Shown: positions 9,795 to 19,474, numbered from the stretch's first letter. The stretch: 64,000 nucleotides of DNA from Pseudolactococcus piscium (GCF_002441695.1 NZ_JXJW01000001.1:124001-188000); one strand, 5' to 3'. Notes: generated from the letters alone by a model not told the origin. Made by a program: numbers and translations.

Positions 9795-10472
9795 ATGGTA
9801 AAAAAAGTCATAAGTATCACTGGTGATTTGTATCACCACAAATCAGATGGTAAAGATTATATTCAGCATGCCTTAGATTTATTGGATGAGTTAGTTAATT
9901 ATGAAAATATACCAATTGAAAAATTGGCTGATGCAATTCTTGAGAATCCTGATTTGATTATTTTATCAATAGAAAATCAAGTCGTAGGACAAGAAGACAA
10001 TGCTAGTGGATGGCTGACACCTGAAATTAGCAAACTGATTATCAAATATGTCGAGCATGGTGGTAGTTGGCTTTCCCTGCATTCAGGGTTATCAAATTAT
10101 CCCCAAGATTCAGACTATGTCAAAATGATCAAAGGGTATTTTATCATGCATCCAGAGCAACTAGCGGTGACGTATCAATCATATATAGCAGAATGTCCAA
10201 GTGAGTTTACGATCATAGATGAGCATTATCAGATTGGCATGATTGATGCTTATACAACAATTTTTTTACGTAGTATTTCTAAGTATGGGGAGTCAGTTGC
10301 TGGATGGCGTCACTTTTATGGGAGTGGTAAAGTTGCAGGATATGCCCCAAGTCATAATTTAGAAGGGATGGAAAACGAGACAAATTTGGCTATTTTGAGC
10401 ACGGTTATAGGCTGGCTACTTAAGCATCAGTCAAGTGTAAGGTGGAAACAATACTTGAAGTCTCAAGTCTAG
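9795..10472 (+). CDS. ThuA-like (trehalose-utilisation/amidotransferase-fold) protein
   Basis: A 225-residue ThuA-family protein of the class I glutamine-amidotransferase-like fold. It starts V-I-S-I-T-G-D-L-Y-H-H, has L-I-I-L-S-I-E at residues ~54-60 and the loop Y-V-E-H-G-G-S-W-L-S-L-H-S-G-L at ~85-99, which in ThuA proteins holds a conserved His in place of the nucleophile Cys of amidotransferases. GGAG at 9782 precedes the ATG and the gene starts 1 bp after the epimerase stop, so the two are co-translated. Members are often found in sugar-catabolic operons and some act in 3-keto-sugar metabolism, but the reaction is unsettled. Here it may modify an unusual substituent or oxidised sugar from xylan; this is inference. 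Confidence 0.75.
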   Translation: MVKKVISITGDLYHHKSDGKDYIQHALDLLDELVNYENIPIEKLADAILENPDLIILSIENQVVGQEDNASGWLTPEISKLIIKYVEHGGSWLSLHSGLSNYPQDSDYVKMIKGYFIMHPEQLAVTYQSYIAECPSEFTIIDEHYQIGMIDAYTTIFLRSISKYGESVAGWRHFYGSGKVAGYAPSHNLEGMENETNLAILSTVIGWLLKHQSSVRWKQYLKSQV

Positions 10473-10516
10473 CTAGGCTCTTTTAAGTGGCAAAAATAGG
10501 ACGATTTAATAACGAC

Positions 10517-10555
10517 AAAGTATCCCTCTTGTTAACTAGAGGGATGCTTTTTTTT
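10517..10555 (+). terminator. terminator of the xylB-xpkA-galM-thuA-like operon
   Basis: AAAGTATCCCTCT (10517-10529) pairs with AGAGGGATGCTTT (10538-10550), followed directly by a run of T. A strong rho-independent structure. Confidence 0.85.
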
Positions 10556-10702
10556 ATTTGTCTGTCTTATCTAGTACGTCTGTCATCATAAATCAATGAT
10601 AGTTAAGGTAGTGAGAAATTGCTGATAATGCTAGTAAACAGATAAATATTGGTCTTGTTAGTCAGTTTCGAAAAATAATAAGTAAAAAATATAGGAAAAG
10701 TA

Positions 10703-10848
10703 TTGACAAACTAGGTGGAAGCGGTTACAATGAGTTTATAAGTTAGTACGCCGAACAATCTAACTAGGTTTGGATATGAAAAGTACTTACAAAAAACATT
10801 TTAATTAACATCGTATGGTTAGGTTAGTTTATAATTTTTCCTAACTAA
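10703..10848 (+). promoter_or_regulatory. xylA operon promoter, perfect cre and two xylO-like operators
   Basis: TTGACA (10703-10708), a 17-bp spacer and TACAAT (10726-10731) form the promoter. TGGAAGCGGTTACA (10716-10729) fits the TGNNANCGNTNNCA cre consensus exactly and covers the -10 box. AGTTAG-N13-CTAACT spans 10741-10765 just after the start site. TTAGTT-N13-AACTAA spans 10824-10848, the same arms and spacing as Bacillus xylO. Predicted control: CcpA repression and dual-operator repression by a ROK-family XylR. Confidence 0.82.
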
Positions 10849-10883
10849 TTGGCTCGTAAAAAACGAGTAGGAGGAAGCACAAC

Positions 10884-12194
10884 ATGACATATTTTCCAGA
10901 GATTGAAAAAATTCAATACGAAGGTGTAGATGCAAAGAATCCCTTCGCGTTCAGACACTACAACCCCGAGGAAGTAGTTGCAGGCAAGACGATGAGAGAA
11001 CATCTCCGCTTTGCCATTGCCTACTGGCATACCATGACACAAGATGGCTCAGACCCCTTTGGTAGTGCAACTAATCAACGGCCATGGTTGGGTGAGACAG
11101 CCCTCGAAACAGCGAAAAATCGTGTTGAGGCTTTCTTTGAAATATTGGTCAAACTAGATGCCCCTTACTTTTGTTTCCATGATATCGACATTGCACCAGA
11201 AGGCGAATCACTAGCCGAATTCTTTGATAACTTAGATGTTATTACGGATCTGATCAAAGAAAAGATGGATGAAACAGGTATTAAATTACTTTGGAACACG
11301 GCTAATCTATTTTCAAATCCGCGTTTTGTCAATGGTGCTGGGTCATCAAATAACGCTGATGTCTTTGCTTACTCGGCAGCCCAAATCAAAAAAGGCTTGG
11401 ATATCTCTAAAAAATTAGGCGGTGAAAACTATGTCTTCTGGGGTGGTCGTGAAGGTTATGAGTCCTTGTTAAATACGGATATGGCCCTTGAACAAGACAA
11501 TATCGCCCGTCTCTTTAAAATGGCGATTGCCTATGGTGAGAAAATCGGTCACAAACCCCAATTCTTGATTGAGCCAAAACCAAAAGAACCAATGAAACAC
11601 CAATATGATTTTGATGCCGCAACAGCGCTTGCCTTCATCTTGAAGTATAACTTGCAAGGGGACTTCAAACTTAACTTGGAAGGCAACCATGCGACATTAG
11701 CTGGTCATACATTTGAGCATGAGCTAACTGTCGCTCGGATCAATGATGCGCTTGGCTCTATTGATGCCAACCAAGGGGATGTCTTACTTGGCTGGGACAC
11801 AGATGAGTTTCCAACAAACGTACTAGATACAACGCTTGTCATGGTTGAAATTTTAGAAAATGATGGTCTGGCACCTGGTGGCATTAACTTCGACTCAAAA
11901 GTGCGTCGCTCATCATTTGCGGCTGAAGATTTGTTCTTGGCACATATCGCAGGATTTGATACCTTTGCACGCGGCTTGAAAGGTGCAGCGGCGATTCTAG
12001 AGGATCGGTTCTTGTCAGATTTAAAAGCCAGTCGATATGCCAGCTATCAAACAGGCATTGGTGCAAACATTTTAGCTGACAAGGAAGACCTTGAGTCCTT
12101 GACTGCCTACTCGCTAGAGCATGGTGGGGAAATAAAAAATGAATCAAGTCATATTGAACTTGTCAAATCACACCTGAATGATTACTTGGTTTGA
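10884..12194 (+). CDS. xylA: xylose isomerase (D-xylose to D-xylulose)
   Basis: A 436-residue class II xylose isomerase. The catalytic and metal-binding segments are visible: [12 protein letters not shown] near residues 98-109 (catalytic His-Asp), [29 protein letters not shown] and [17 protein letters not shown]. The length is typical of lactic acid bacterial XylA. AGTAGGAGGAAGCACAAC before the ATG is a strong ribosome binding site. It is the first gene of the operon with the ABC importer and the xylan-degrading enzymes; its product feeds xylulokinase from the preceding operon. Confidence 0.96.
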   Translation: MTYFPEIEKIQYEGVDAKNPFAFRHYNPEEVVAGKTMREHLRFAIAYWHTMTQDGSDPFGSATNQRPWLGETALETAKNRVEAFFEILVKLDAPYFCFHDIDIAPEGESLAEFFDNLDVITDLIKEKMDETGIKLLWNTANLFSNPRFVNGAGSSNNADVFAYSAAQIKKGLDISKKLGGENYVFWGGREGYESLLNTDMALEQDNIARLFKMAIAYGEKIGHKPQFLIEPKPKEPMKHQYDFDAATALAFILKYNLQGDFKLNLEGNHATLAGHTFEHELTVARINDALGSIDANQGDVLLGWDTDEFPTNVLDTTLVMVEILENDGLAPGGINFDSKVRRSSFAAEDLFLAHIAGFDTFARGLKGAAAILEDRFLSDLKASRYASYQTGIGANILADKEDLESLTAYSLEHGGEIKNESSHIELVKSHLNDYLV

Positions 12195-12267
12195 TTGGTG
12201 TAAGTAACTAATTTGATACTAACTAGAAGCAATCCTCTAAAATAAAGGAAATAAGAAGGAGCATGAA

Positions 12268-13593
12268 ATGAAAAAATGGCAAAAAGTGGCAGTGAGTGCT
12301 GTGACAATTCTGTCGATTGCAGCGTTAGCTACAGGGTGTTCGGCTGGCAAGAAAAAGGGCAATACGACTGAAAATAAAGGGGCTGTGCAAGTCAGCTTTA
12401 GTTGGTGGGGGAATGATGATCGGCATAAAGCCACACAAGATATGATCACGAATTTTGAAAAGGATCATAAAGATATCTCTGTTAAGGGAGAACCAAGTGG
12501 CTTTGGTGACTTGGACCAAGTCTTTACAACACGCTATGCAGGAAATACCCTGGCTGATGTGACGACTTTGCTATATAGTTGGGTACCTCAGTTTGGCCAA
12601 AATGGTGGCTTCTATGATTTAAACAAAATCAAGAGTCTAGATTTATCGACATATAACAAAGACTTTTTGAAGTTTGGTCAGGTTGACGGCAAGCAAGTTG
12701 CTGTGCCTTATGGCGAAAACACACTTGTCATGTATGTCAATAAGACTGCATATGAAAAAAATGGTATTGATGCTGCATCCCTTAAGACTTGGGATGATTA
12801 TGCAACAGCAGCAAAAAAATTACCTGAAGGGTCCTTCATGATTGCCTCACCTACATGGCGCTTTCCAGTCACTGTCTGGTTGCAACAAAAAACTGGCAAA
12901 ACTGAGTTTAATGCAAAAGGTGATTTGAACTGGTCAGAGCAAGACTATCTTGATGGCATGACTTGGTATAAAAAAATGGCCGATGCACGTGTCTTTGTTT
13001 CTCGTAAGGACTACTTAGAAAATGTTGGGACAGAACCGGTTTCATTAGCAACTAATAAAAAATGGTTGAACGGTGAATATGGTGGCGGTATTGGTTGGAA
13101 TGCGGGTATTACATCAGATTATCAATCTTTAAAAGCAGTTGGTAGTGAGCTTGTCATTGTGGACTATCCGATTGCAGAGGGTGGTAAAAAGGTTAACCTC
13201 TTATCAAAACCATCTATGTTATTTGGTGTTAAAAAGAATGAAAAGAATCCTGAGCAAGTCGGGACATTCTTAAATGACTTTCTTAATGGTGAGAAAGCAA
13301 ACGAGATACTAGGGCTATCTCGTGGTATTCCAGCGTCATCAGCAGCTGTCAAGTCCTTAACTAAATCAGGTAAGTTAACTGGTTTCATGAAGGATGGCTA
13401 TGACTATGGACAAAAAGCAGTCAAGATGAACGAGACGCCTTTCTATGAAGATGGTAGTTTGACAACTATCTACACAACAGAGATTGAAGCTGTAGAACTT
13501 GGCAAAACTGATTTGAAAACAGCAGCGAAAAATGTGTTTACAAAGACAAAAGATCAAGCTGCTAAACTTGCAAAAGATTATAAACTAAAATAA
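12268..13593 (+). CDS. ABC transporter sugar-binding lipoprotein (xylo-oligosaccharide/aldouronate candidate)
   Basis: A 441-residue family 1 extracellular solute-binding protein. A basic start and hydrophobic signal are followed by the lipobox L-A-T-G-C with the lipidated Cys at position 24. The mature part starts with a charged linker and continues V-Q-V-S-F-S-W-W-G-N-D-D-R-H, typical of oligosaccharide-binding proteins. AAGAAGGAGCATGAA precedes the ATG. It lies 73 bp behind xylA and ahead of two permease genes. Because alpha-glucuronidase and beta-xylosidase downstream lack signal peptides, the likely ligands are short glucuronosyl xylo-oligosaccharides. Ligand identity is inferred. Confidence 0.85.
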   Translation: MKKWQKVAVSAVTILSIAALATGCSAGKKKGNTTENKGAVQVSFSWWGNDDRHKATQDMITNFEKDHKDISVKGEPSGFGDLDQVFTTRYAGNTLADVTTLLYSWVPQFGQNGGFYDLNKIKSLDLSTYNKDFLKFGQVDGKQVAVPYGENTLVMYVNKTAYEKNGIDAASLKTWDDYATAAKKLPEGSFMIASPTWRFPVTVWLQQKTGKTEFNAKGDLNWSEQDYLDGMTWYKKMADARVFVSRKDYLENVGTEPVSLATNKKWLNGEYGGGIGWNAGITSDYQSLKAVGSELVIVDYPIAEGGKKVNLLSKPSMLFGVKKNEKNPEQVGTFLNDFLNGEKANEILGLSRGIPASSAAVKSLTKSGKLTGFMKDGYDYGQKAVKMNETPFYEDGSLTTIYTTEIEAVELGKTDLKTAAKNVFTKTKDQAAKLAKDYKLK

Positions 13594-13610
13594 GTCGTTC
13601 TAATCAAAGA

Positions 13611-13644
13611 TATGGGAGCAAATATGTTAATGTTTGTTCCCATA
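13611..13644 (+). terminator. intergenic hairpin between binding-protein and permease genes
   Basis: TATGGGAGCAAA (13611-13622) pairs with TTTGTTCCCATA (13633-13644), 12 bp with one G-U. There is no T tract, so it probably acts as a partial terminator or 3' mRNA stabiliser that raises the amount of binding protein relative to permeases. Confidence 0.5.
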
Positions 13645-13737
13645 ATCATTTACTCGGCTATCCTATAGCGGTGTATTTCTAGCTGTTTTGATTGCTGTAA
13701 ATGCTTATTCCAATTATTGAATTCCGAGGAGGGAAAA

Positions 13738-14622
13738 ATGAGAAGTAAAAAAATTGGATTAATTTTTGTAACCCCATGGCTCATTGGGTTTATCGGTTTG
13801 ACAATTTGGCCAATTCTATCATCATTTTATTACGCGTTGACGGACTACTCACTGGCACGTGTTGGACAAAAAGTTGCCTTTCTAGGGTTACAAAATTATA
13901 TCAATTTATTCAAAGATCAGACCTTCATCGCCTCTTTAAAAGCGACGTTGATTTATACGGTGGCGACAGTACCACTTCAGTTAGGTTTTGCACTATTTGT
14001 TGCCTTCATTTTGAACTTTAAGTTGAAGGCGATTAATTTCTATCGAACAGCCTACTACATTCCCTCTATTTTAGGTGGGAATGTCGCTGTGGGTGTCCTA
14101 TGGCGCTCTATGTTTCAACCTAAAGGGTTAGTGAATTCGTTTTTAGGGATATTTGGGGTACAGCCAATCAATTGGCTATCAACAGCAACTGGGGCAATGA
14201 TCGTTCTTGTCATTTTAAAAGTTTGGCAGTTTGGATCAGCAATGCTCATATTTTTGGCGGCACTAAAAGATATTCCAGGTGAGCTATATGAGTCAGCTAG
14301 TCTTGAGGGGGCGTCTAAGTTGACCCAGTTTTTAAAAATCACAATCCCCCTAATAACGCCGACAATCTTCTTTAATCTTGTCATGCAGCTCAATAATGCC
14401 TTTCAAGAGTTCAATGGTCCCTATATTGTTACAGGTAAAGGCCCACTAAATTCGACGTATCTGGCATCTATGTATATTTATGATAAAGCCTTTAAAGAAT
14501 TTGATATGGGCTATGCAAGTGCCGCAAGTTGGGTGTTATTTGCCTTGATTGTTGGGACAACGATTATCTTATTTTCTAGTCAAAGAAAATGGGTCTATTA
14601 CTCTGATGGAGGTGGGAAATAA
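13738..14622 (+). CDS. ABC sugar importer permease (MalF/UgpA-like)
   Basis: A 294-residue permease with six predicted membrane helices. The cytoplasmic EAA loop reads Y-E-S-A-S-L-E-G-A-S-K-L-T-Q-F-L-K-I-T-I-P (around residue 190-210), the contact site for the ATPase. I choose the ATG at 13738 because GAGGAGGGAAAA precedes it; upstream in-frame codons overlap that site. It forms a pair with the next gene, overlapping it by one base. No ATPase gene is present in the locus, so a shared MsmK/MalK-type ATPase from elsewhere must power it. Confidence 0.9.
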   Translation: MRSKKIGLIFVTPWLIGFIGLTIWPILSSFYYALTDYSLARVGQKVAFLGLQNYINLFKDQTFIASLKATLIYTVATVPLQLGFALFVAFILNFKLKAINFYRTAYYIPSILGGNVAVGVLWRSMFQPKGLVNSFLGIFGVQPINWLSTATGAMIVLVILKVWQFGSAMLIFLAALKDIPGELYESASLEGASKLTQFLKITIPLITPTIFFNLVMQLNNAFQEFNGPYIVTGKGPLNSTYLASMYIYDKAFKEFDMGYASAASWVLFALIVGTTIILFSSQRKWVYYSDGGGK

Positions 14623-15497
14623 TGGCTGTTACACCTAGTTTATCTGAAAATAGAAAACTGCAAAATCAAAAATTCTCTGCCGTAATGAGATATGTCGTCT
14701 TAACACTGGTTGCAGTGGTCATGCTTTATCCAATTATTTGGCTGGTAGGTGCGTCGTTTAAAGAGAATAATGAGATTTTCACATCCATTGGGTTTATTCC
14801 AAAGCGTTTAGATTTTCAAGCTTATATTGACGGTTGGAATACCAAAGGGGATTATACATTTACTTTATACTTCATTAATACCTTTAAATATGTCGTGCCA
14901 AAGATCGTTTTCACACTTTTGTCTGCGACGATCACAGCTTATGGTTTTGCTCGATTCGAGTTTCCTTTTAAGAAAATTATGTTTTCTTTATTGATGGCAA
15001 CCATGTTCTTGCCTCAAGTTGTCACGCGTATTCCTTTATATTTATTCTGGAAAAATCTGGGTCTGTTGGATACCTACATCCCTTTGATTGCCAACTCAGT
15101 GTTTGCCCAAGAGCCCTTCTTTGTATTTATGATGATTCAGTTCTTGCGGTCGATTCCAAGAGATTTAGATGAAGCAGCAACGATAGATGGTTGTGGCGAA
15201 TTTGGTATTTTATGGCGGATACTAGTGCCAGCCTTGAAACCAGCTTTGATCTCGTGTGTAATCTTCCAATTCGTCTGGAGTTTTAGTGATTTCCTTGGAC
15301 CACTTATCTATATCACGTCTCAAGATAAATTCCCGGTATCCCTAGCCTTGAAGTTGAATATTGATCCATCGACGAATACACCATGGAATCAAGTGTTTGC
15401 CATGTCGCTTATCTCACTTTTACCTGCGATTATCTTGTTCTTTAGTGCCCAAAAATACTTTGTTGATGGGGTAACGTCTTCAGGTATTAAAGGATAA
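14622..15497 (+). CDS. ABC sugar importer permease (MalG/UgpE-like)
   Basis: A 291-residue permease whose start overlaps the previous stop (TAATG). It has an N-terminal hydrophilic tail of ~20 residues, six predicted helices and the EAA loop D-E-A-A-T-I-D-G-C-G-E-F-G-I-L-W-R-I-L-V-P around residue 185. It is the partner permease for the binding protein at 12268 and the permease at 13738, by family pairing and overlap. The C-terminus ends F-V-D-G-V-T-S-S-G-I-K-G, the usual MalG-type end. Confidence 0.9.
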   Translation: MAVTPSLSENRKLQNQKFSAVMRYVVLTLVAVVMLYPIIWLVGASFKENNEIFTSIGFIPKRLDFQAYIDGWNTKGDYTFTLYFINTFKYVVPKIVFTLLSATITAYGFARFEFPFKKIMFSLLMATMFLPQVVTRIPLYLFWKNLGLLDTYIPLIANSVFAQEPFFVFMMIQFLRSIPRDLDEAATIDGCGEFGILWRILVPALKPALISCVIFQFVWSFSDFLGPLIYITSQDKFPVSLALKLNIDPSTNTPWNQVFAMSLISLLPAIILFFSAQKYFVDGVTSSGIKG

Positions 15498-15521
15498 TAC
15501 GACGTATGATAAGGAGGAATC

Positions 15522-16211
15522 ATGAAATTTAATTTTGATTTTTTGACAGATTGGACAGTTGATATTGTTAACGCTGTCTATCGCTTAACGATTCAGAGCC
15601 TGTATTTTATTTTATCGAATAGTCTGTTTCTGATGATGCTTTTGGTATTTAAAATGACGCTCAATAATTTTATCTTATTTCTAGTCCCTATTTTCCTAAT
15701 GCTTATCAGCTTTTTAACACAATTTACCATAAATGAAGCGGGTAAAGGACCGCTAGCTTTTAAAGCATATTGTCGCCTGTATCAAAGGAATCTAAAGTCT
15801 CAGTGGCAAATGAGTGTCTTTTACACCCTACTAATCGCTTTTCTGGTTTTTGACTTTCGGATTTTAAGTGTGCTAAAAAATGGCTTGCTTTATGTGCCAT
15901 TTTTGATAACAAGTGGTTTTCTCATCAGTAGTCTGTTTTTTATGATCTTGATAGCAACGGACGCAAGATCAAAGCAACTCAGCTTAGGTAGAAAATTTTT
16001 CTCAGCCTTGTTAATTGCTTATAGATTACCTTTAGTCACTTTGGTTAACATGATCTGTCTTGTTGGGATTGCCATTTCCTTAGTTTTATTTCCTATCGCT
16101 TATATCTGTATACTTGGTGGCTTGATCAATTATTTGATTTATCTAAATTGTCAGTGTCGGTTCTCAGTTAGCCTGTATTTTGGAGATGTGTCAGGTAAGA
16201 TTGGCTTCTAG
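15522..16211 (+). CDS. YesL-like (DUF624) membrane protein
   Basis: A 229-residue integral membrane protein with about five to six hydrophobic helices and no catalytic motif. Its length, hydrophobic pattern and place directly after a CUT1-type ABC permease pair match the DUF624/YesL family, found beside oligosaccharide importers in Firmicutes; its molecular role is unknown. AAGGAGGAATC precedes the ATG. It is probably an accessory of the importer or a sensor; this is inference. Confidence 0.65.
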   Translation: MKFNFDFLTDWTVDIVNAVYRLTIQSLYFILSNSLFLMMLLVFKMTLNNFILFLVPIFLMLISFLTQFTINEAGKGPLAFKAYCRLYQRNLKSQWQMSVFYTLLIAFLVFDFRILSVLKNGLLYVPFLITSGFLISSLFFMILIATDARSKQLSLGRKFFSALLIAYRLPLVTLVNMICLVGIAISLVLFPIAYICILGGLINYLIYLNCQCRFSVSLYFGDVSGKIGF

Positions 16212-16321
16212 AACAGGGGTGTGAGTCTGATGTCAAAAAAGGTGGATTAGCTGTCTTTACTTTGTTAAGAAACGGGTGATAGCAGTATGATATCAATTAA
16301 AGAGGGAAAGAGGATAGCAAG

Positions 16322-17434
16322 ATGAATTGGAAGCCGATTTTTGGCTACTTAAGTTCGGATTATCGATCGTGGCCAAGTTATTTACAAGCTGAGCAACAGG
16401 TCATTACATTAACGCTTGATGCCGGTGGGGCTAGTCTGCGTTTAGTGCTAGAAAATGAGTATGGCATTGAGTCTTTAATATTTAGCGAGGTAACCTTATC
16501 GCACCAGGGCGAGGTCTACCTAGTTCAGGTGCTAAGGCAAGATACGATTTGTGTTCGACCAGGTGAGCGGATTCAGACCGATCCAATCGCGGTAATGTTT
16601 GAGTCGGGGGATCAGATTGTTATCACGACACAGTTAGCTAAACCGACGATTATAACGAGTGGCATTGTCACTTATTCAGATCAAAATATAAGCGTTGAGA
16701 ATAGGTACCAAAATCAAGTTGAGCCGCAAGAAAAAAGATTCAGAACAAGACAAGAAAACCCTGCCTTGCAGTTTGTCTATGGCTTTCAATACTTAGAAGC
16801 TGTGACGGATGCTAAAACGGTCCATTTCTTTGGAGATTCATTAACGCAGCAAGGTTGGCTAATGGATGGTTTAAAAAGTAGACTACGAGAGGAGCAGCTA
16901 GACGCGTTTGGTCTTGTTAATCTTGGTATTGGCGGCAATCAAATACTAGTTGGGACAGATCAACCTGCATCAGACGCTTATCTGCGTCATGGTGCTTCTG
17001 GTCTCTTAAGGTTTGAGAGGGATGTGTTTTCCTTAGCGGTACCAGACACAGTTTTACTATACCATGGGATTAATGACTGCCTGTTTGGGACTGCCAGTGC
17101 AGCAGTGATTATTTCAGGCTTGATGCACTACGCTGATATCGTCAAACGTTATGGTAGTCGATTAGTCGCCTGTACGTTGACACCTGCCGGAAAGTCTGAT
17201 TTTTATCAGTCCTCATTTGAGGCTAAGCGACAGGCCGTCAATGCTTGGATTAGGGAGACGTCCTTATTTGACAGTGTATTAGATTTGGATTTTCTGGCAC
17301 GAGATGCCGTATCACAGGTCAAGCTAGCGGATGAAATCGATCGAGGAGACGGCCTGCATTATAGTCGAGCTGGTGGTCATCTACTGGCGCAGCGCTTACC
17401 CAAAGTAACACTATTAAAGATATTAGGAGAATGA
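16322..17434 (+). CDS. SGNH/GDSL-family esterase, likely acetylxylan or acetyl-xylo-oligosaccharide esterase
   Basis: A 370-residue protein with an N-terminal beta-rich domain (~1-155) and a C-terminal SGNH hydrolase domain. Block I reads H-F-F-G-D-S-L-T-Q-Q-G with the nucleophile Ser, block II N-L-G-I-G-G-N, block III Y-H-G-I-N-D-C and block V D-G-L-H-Y-S with the catalytic His. There is no signal peptide, so it works in the cytoplasm. It is located 3 bp before the alpha-glucuronidase gene. Acetyl groups on imported xylo-oligosaccharides are the expected substrate, like carbohydrate esterases of the two-domain Axe/CE2-CE3 types, but substrate is inferred from context. Confidence 0.8.
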   Translation: MNWKPIFGYLSSDYRSWPSYLQAEQQVITLTLDAGGASLRLVLENEYGIESLIFSEVTLSHQGEVYLVQVLRQDTICVRPGERIQTDPIAVMFESGDQIVITTQLAKPTIITSGIVTYSDQNISVENRYQNQVEPQEKRFRTRQENPALQFVYGFQYLEAVTDAKTVHFFGDSLTQQGWLMDGLKSRLREEQLDAFGLVNLGIGGNQILVGTDQPASDAYLRHGASGLLRFERDVFSLAVPDTVLLYHGINDCLFGTASAAVIISGLMHYADIVKRYGSRLVACTLTPAGKSDFYQSSFEAKRQAVNAWIRETSLFDSVLDLDFLARDAVSQVKLADEIDRGDGLHYSRAGGHLLAQRLPKVTLLKILGE

Positions 17435-17437
17435 GAC

Positions 17438-19399
17438 ATGTCGAACAAAGACAGCTGTTGGTTAACTAAAAAAATCACAGATGACAGATACCAAGGCTAT
17501 TATTTAAATGATACATCAAAGATAGCAACAACCATTGCTGATGAATTCTCGGACTTGTATACTAATATGCACAAGAAAAGCAATCAGGAAGATGCAGATA
17601 TTGTGTTTGATCTTGTTACGGATGCACGTTTGGGACAAGAAGGGTTCAAAGTTGTCCTGGAAAATCATGTTATCACTATTTTAGCGAATCACTCAAAAGG
17701 CTTACTTTATGGGTTTTATCATATCTATACTGTTTTAGCACAGGGAGCAGATGTTGTCAGCCTCATGTCGATTCCTGATCAAAGTATTCGGATGATCAAT
17801 CACTGGGATAATATGGATGGGTCGATCGAACGTGGGTATGCGGGAGATTCTATTTTCTACAAAGCTAACACCTTTAGGCGAGATTTTGAGTTAATTCGGC
17901 AATATGCACGCTTGCTTGCATCAGTAGGGATCAATGCCGTATCGATTAATAATGTCAATGTGCATCAAGTTGAAACCCGGTTAATTCTAGAAGAAAATTT
18001 ACCAGATGTTAAAGAAATATCAGATATTTTTAGCCATTACGGCATTAAAACCTATCTGAGTGTGAATTTTGCATCTCCTAAACTCGTCGGTGGCTTGGCG
18101 ACATCTGATCCATTAGCTGATGATGTCAATAGATTTTGGACGAAAATTGCCAAAACGATCTACCGTGCGATTCCTGATTTCGGAGGGTTTGTCGTTAAAG
18201 CTGATTCAGAAGGAGAACCTGGGCCCTTTACTTATGGTAGAGGACATGATGACGGTGCCAACATGTTCGCCCGTGCACTGTCACCTTATGGTGGTCATGT
18301 CATTTGGCGGTGTTTTGTCTATGATTGTAAACAGGATTGGCGAGATAGGTCGATAGATCGTGCGCGTGCCGCCTATGATCACTTTATTGGGTTAGATGGT
18401 AAATTTGATGATAATGTGACGCTACAAATCAAATTAGGACCGATAGATTTTCAAACGAGAGAACCTGTAACCCCTCTCTTTGGTGCCTTGAAAAAGACCA
18501 ATCACATGATCGAATTTCAAATTACGCAGGAGTACACTGGCCATCAAAAGCATATTTACTATTTGGCCCCTGTTTGGAAGGAAGCGTTGGACTTTGATAC
18601 GCAAATGACGGATGGCAAGAGTTTGGTGAAAACGACACTCAAAGAACATTCCGTTATACCCTCTCTTTCTGGGATTGCGGCTGTTGGTAGTGTCGGTATG
18701 GATAACAACTGGACGCATCATAAACTGATGCAGATCAACCTATTCGCTTATGGTAGGTTATGCTGGGATAACGGGTTGACCTCTCAGGAGATAGCCGATG
18801 AGTGGCTCAAGCTGACCTTCTACTTAAGTGCCCAAGCCAAGGCAAAACTATTAGACGTTTTATTAACATCTCGTGAAACCTATGAGTTTTATACGGCGCC
18901 GCTTGGGATTGGTTTTATGGTTAAACCGCAGTTGCATTACGGGCCTGATGTCGATGGCTACGAATATGATCGCTGGGGGACGTATCATTTTGCCGATCGT
19001 AATGGAATCGGTGTCAACCGGACGTCGATAGATGGTACAGGCTATACAGCTCAGTATGGTGCAGCGCTTGAAGCGCAGTACAATGATTCAGCGACATGTC
19101 CTGACAATCTAGTCCTATTTTTCCATCACCTTCCCTATACACACCGGCTTCAAGAAAGTGGCAAGACGTTGATTCAGCATATCTATGACACCCATTTTGA
19201 AGGTGTTGAACAGGTTGAACACTATATTGCTGTTTGGGAAGCACTGGAAGATGAACTAGATGTCGTCTCTTTTGAAAATGTCAAATTGCTTTTGGCCGAA
19301 CAGTATCGTGTTGCCAAAGACTGGCGGGATCAGGTCAATACTTATTTTTGGCGTAAATCTGGTATTGCGGATGCGCACAGTAGACAAATTTATGATTGA
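17438..19399 (+). CDS. aguA: GH67 alpha-glucuronidase
   Basis: A 653-residue glycoside hydrolase family 67 enzyme that removes (4-O-methyl-)glucuronic acid from the non-reducing end of glucuronoxylo-oligosaccharides. Recognisable segments are the N-terminal substrate-binding domain with G-L-L-Y-G-F-Y-H, the barrel segment I-N-H-W-D-N-M-D-G-S-I-E-R-G-Y-A-G, and V-K-A-D-S-E-G-E-P-G-P-F-T-Y-G-R in the catalytic centre. There is no signal peptide, so it is cytoplasmic, which requires oligosaccharide import. The length agrees with GH67. It is translationally close to the upstream esterase. The product glucuronate is handled by the uxaC-kdgK operon ~4 kb downstream. Confidence 0.93.
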   Translation: MSNKDSCWLTKKITDDRYQGYYLNDTSKIATTIADEFSDLYTNMHKKSNQEDADIVFDLVTDARLGQEGFKVVLENHVITILANHSKGLLYGFYHIYTVLAQGADVVSLMSIPDQSIRMINHWDNMDGSIERGYAGDSIFYKANTFRRDFELIRQYARLLASVGINAVSINNVNVHQVETRLILEENLPDVKEISDIFSHYGIKTYLSVNFASPKLVGGLATSDPLADDVNRFWTKIAKTIYRAIPDFGGFVVKADSEGEPGPFTYGRGHDDGANMFARALSPYGGHVIWRCFVYDCKQDWRDRSIDRARAAYDHFIGLDGKFDDNVTLQIKLGPIDFQTREPVTPLFGALKKTNHMIEFQITQEYTGHQKHIYYLAPVWKEALDFDTQMTDGKSLVKTTLKEHSVIPSLSGIAAVGSVGMDNNWTHHKLMQINLFAYGRLCWDNGLTSQEIADEWLKLTFYLSAQAKAKLLDVLLTSRETYEFYTAPLGIGFMVKPQLHYGPDVDGYEYDRWGTYHFADRNGIGVNRTSIDGTGYTAQYGAALEAQYNDSATCPDNLVLFFHHLPYTHRLQESGKTLIQHIYDTHFEGVEQVEHYIAVWEALEDELDVVSFENVKLLLAEQYRVAKDWRDQVNTYFWRKSGIADAHSRQIYD

Positions 19400-19474
19400 T
19401 ATAATGATGCGCGTAAAGTAGGTGTCCTATTTGTCAATTTTTAGGCGCTAGCGATTAAATTAAGGAGTGTAGAA

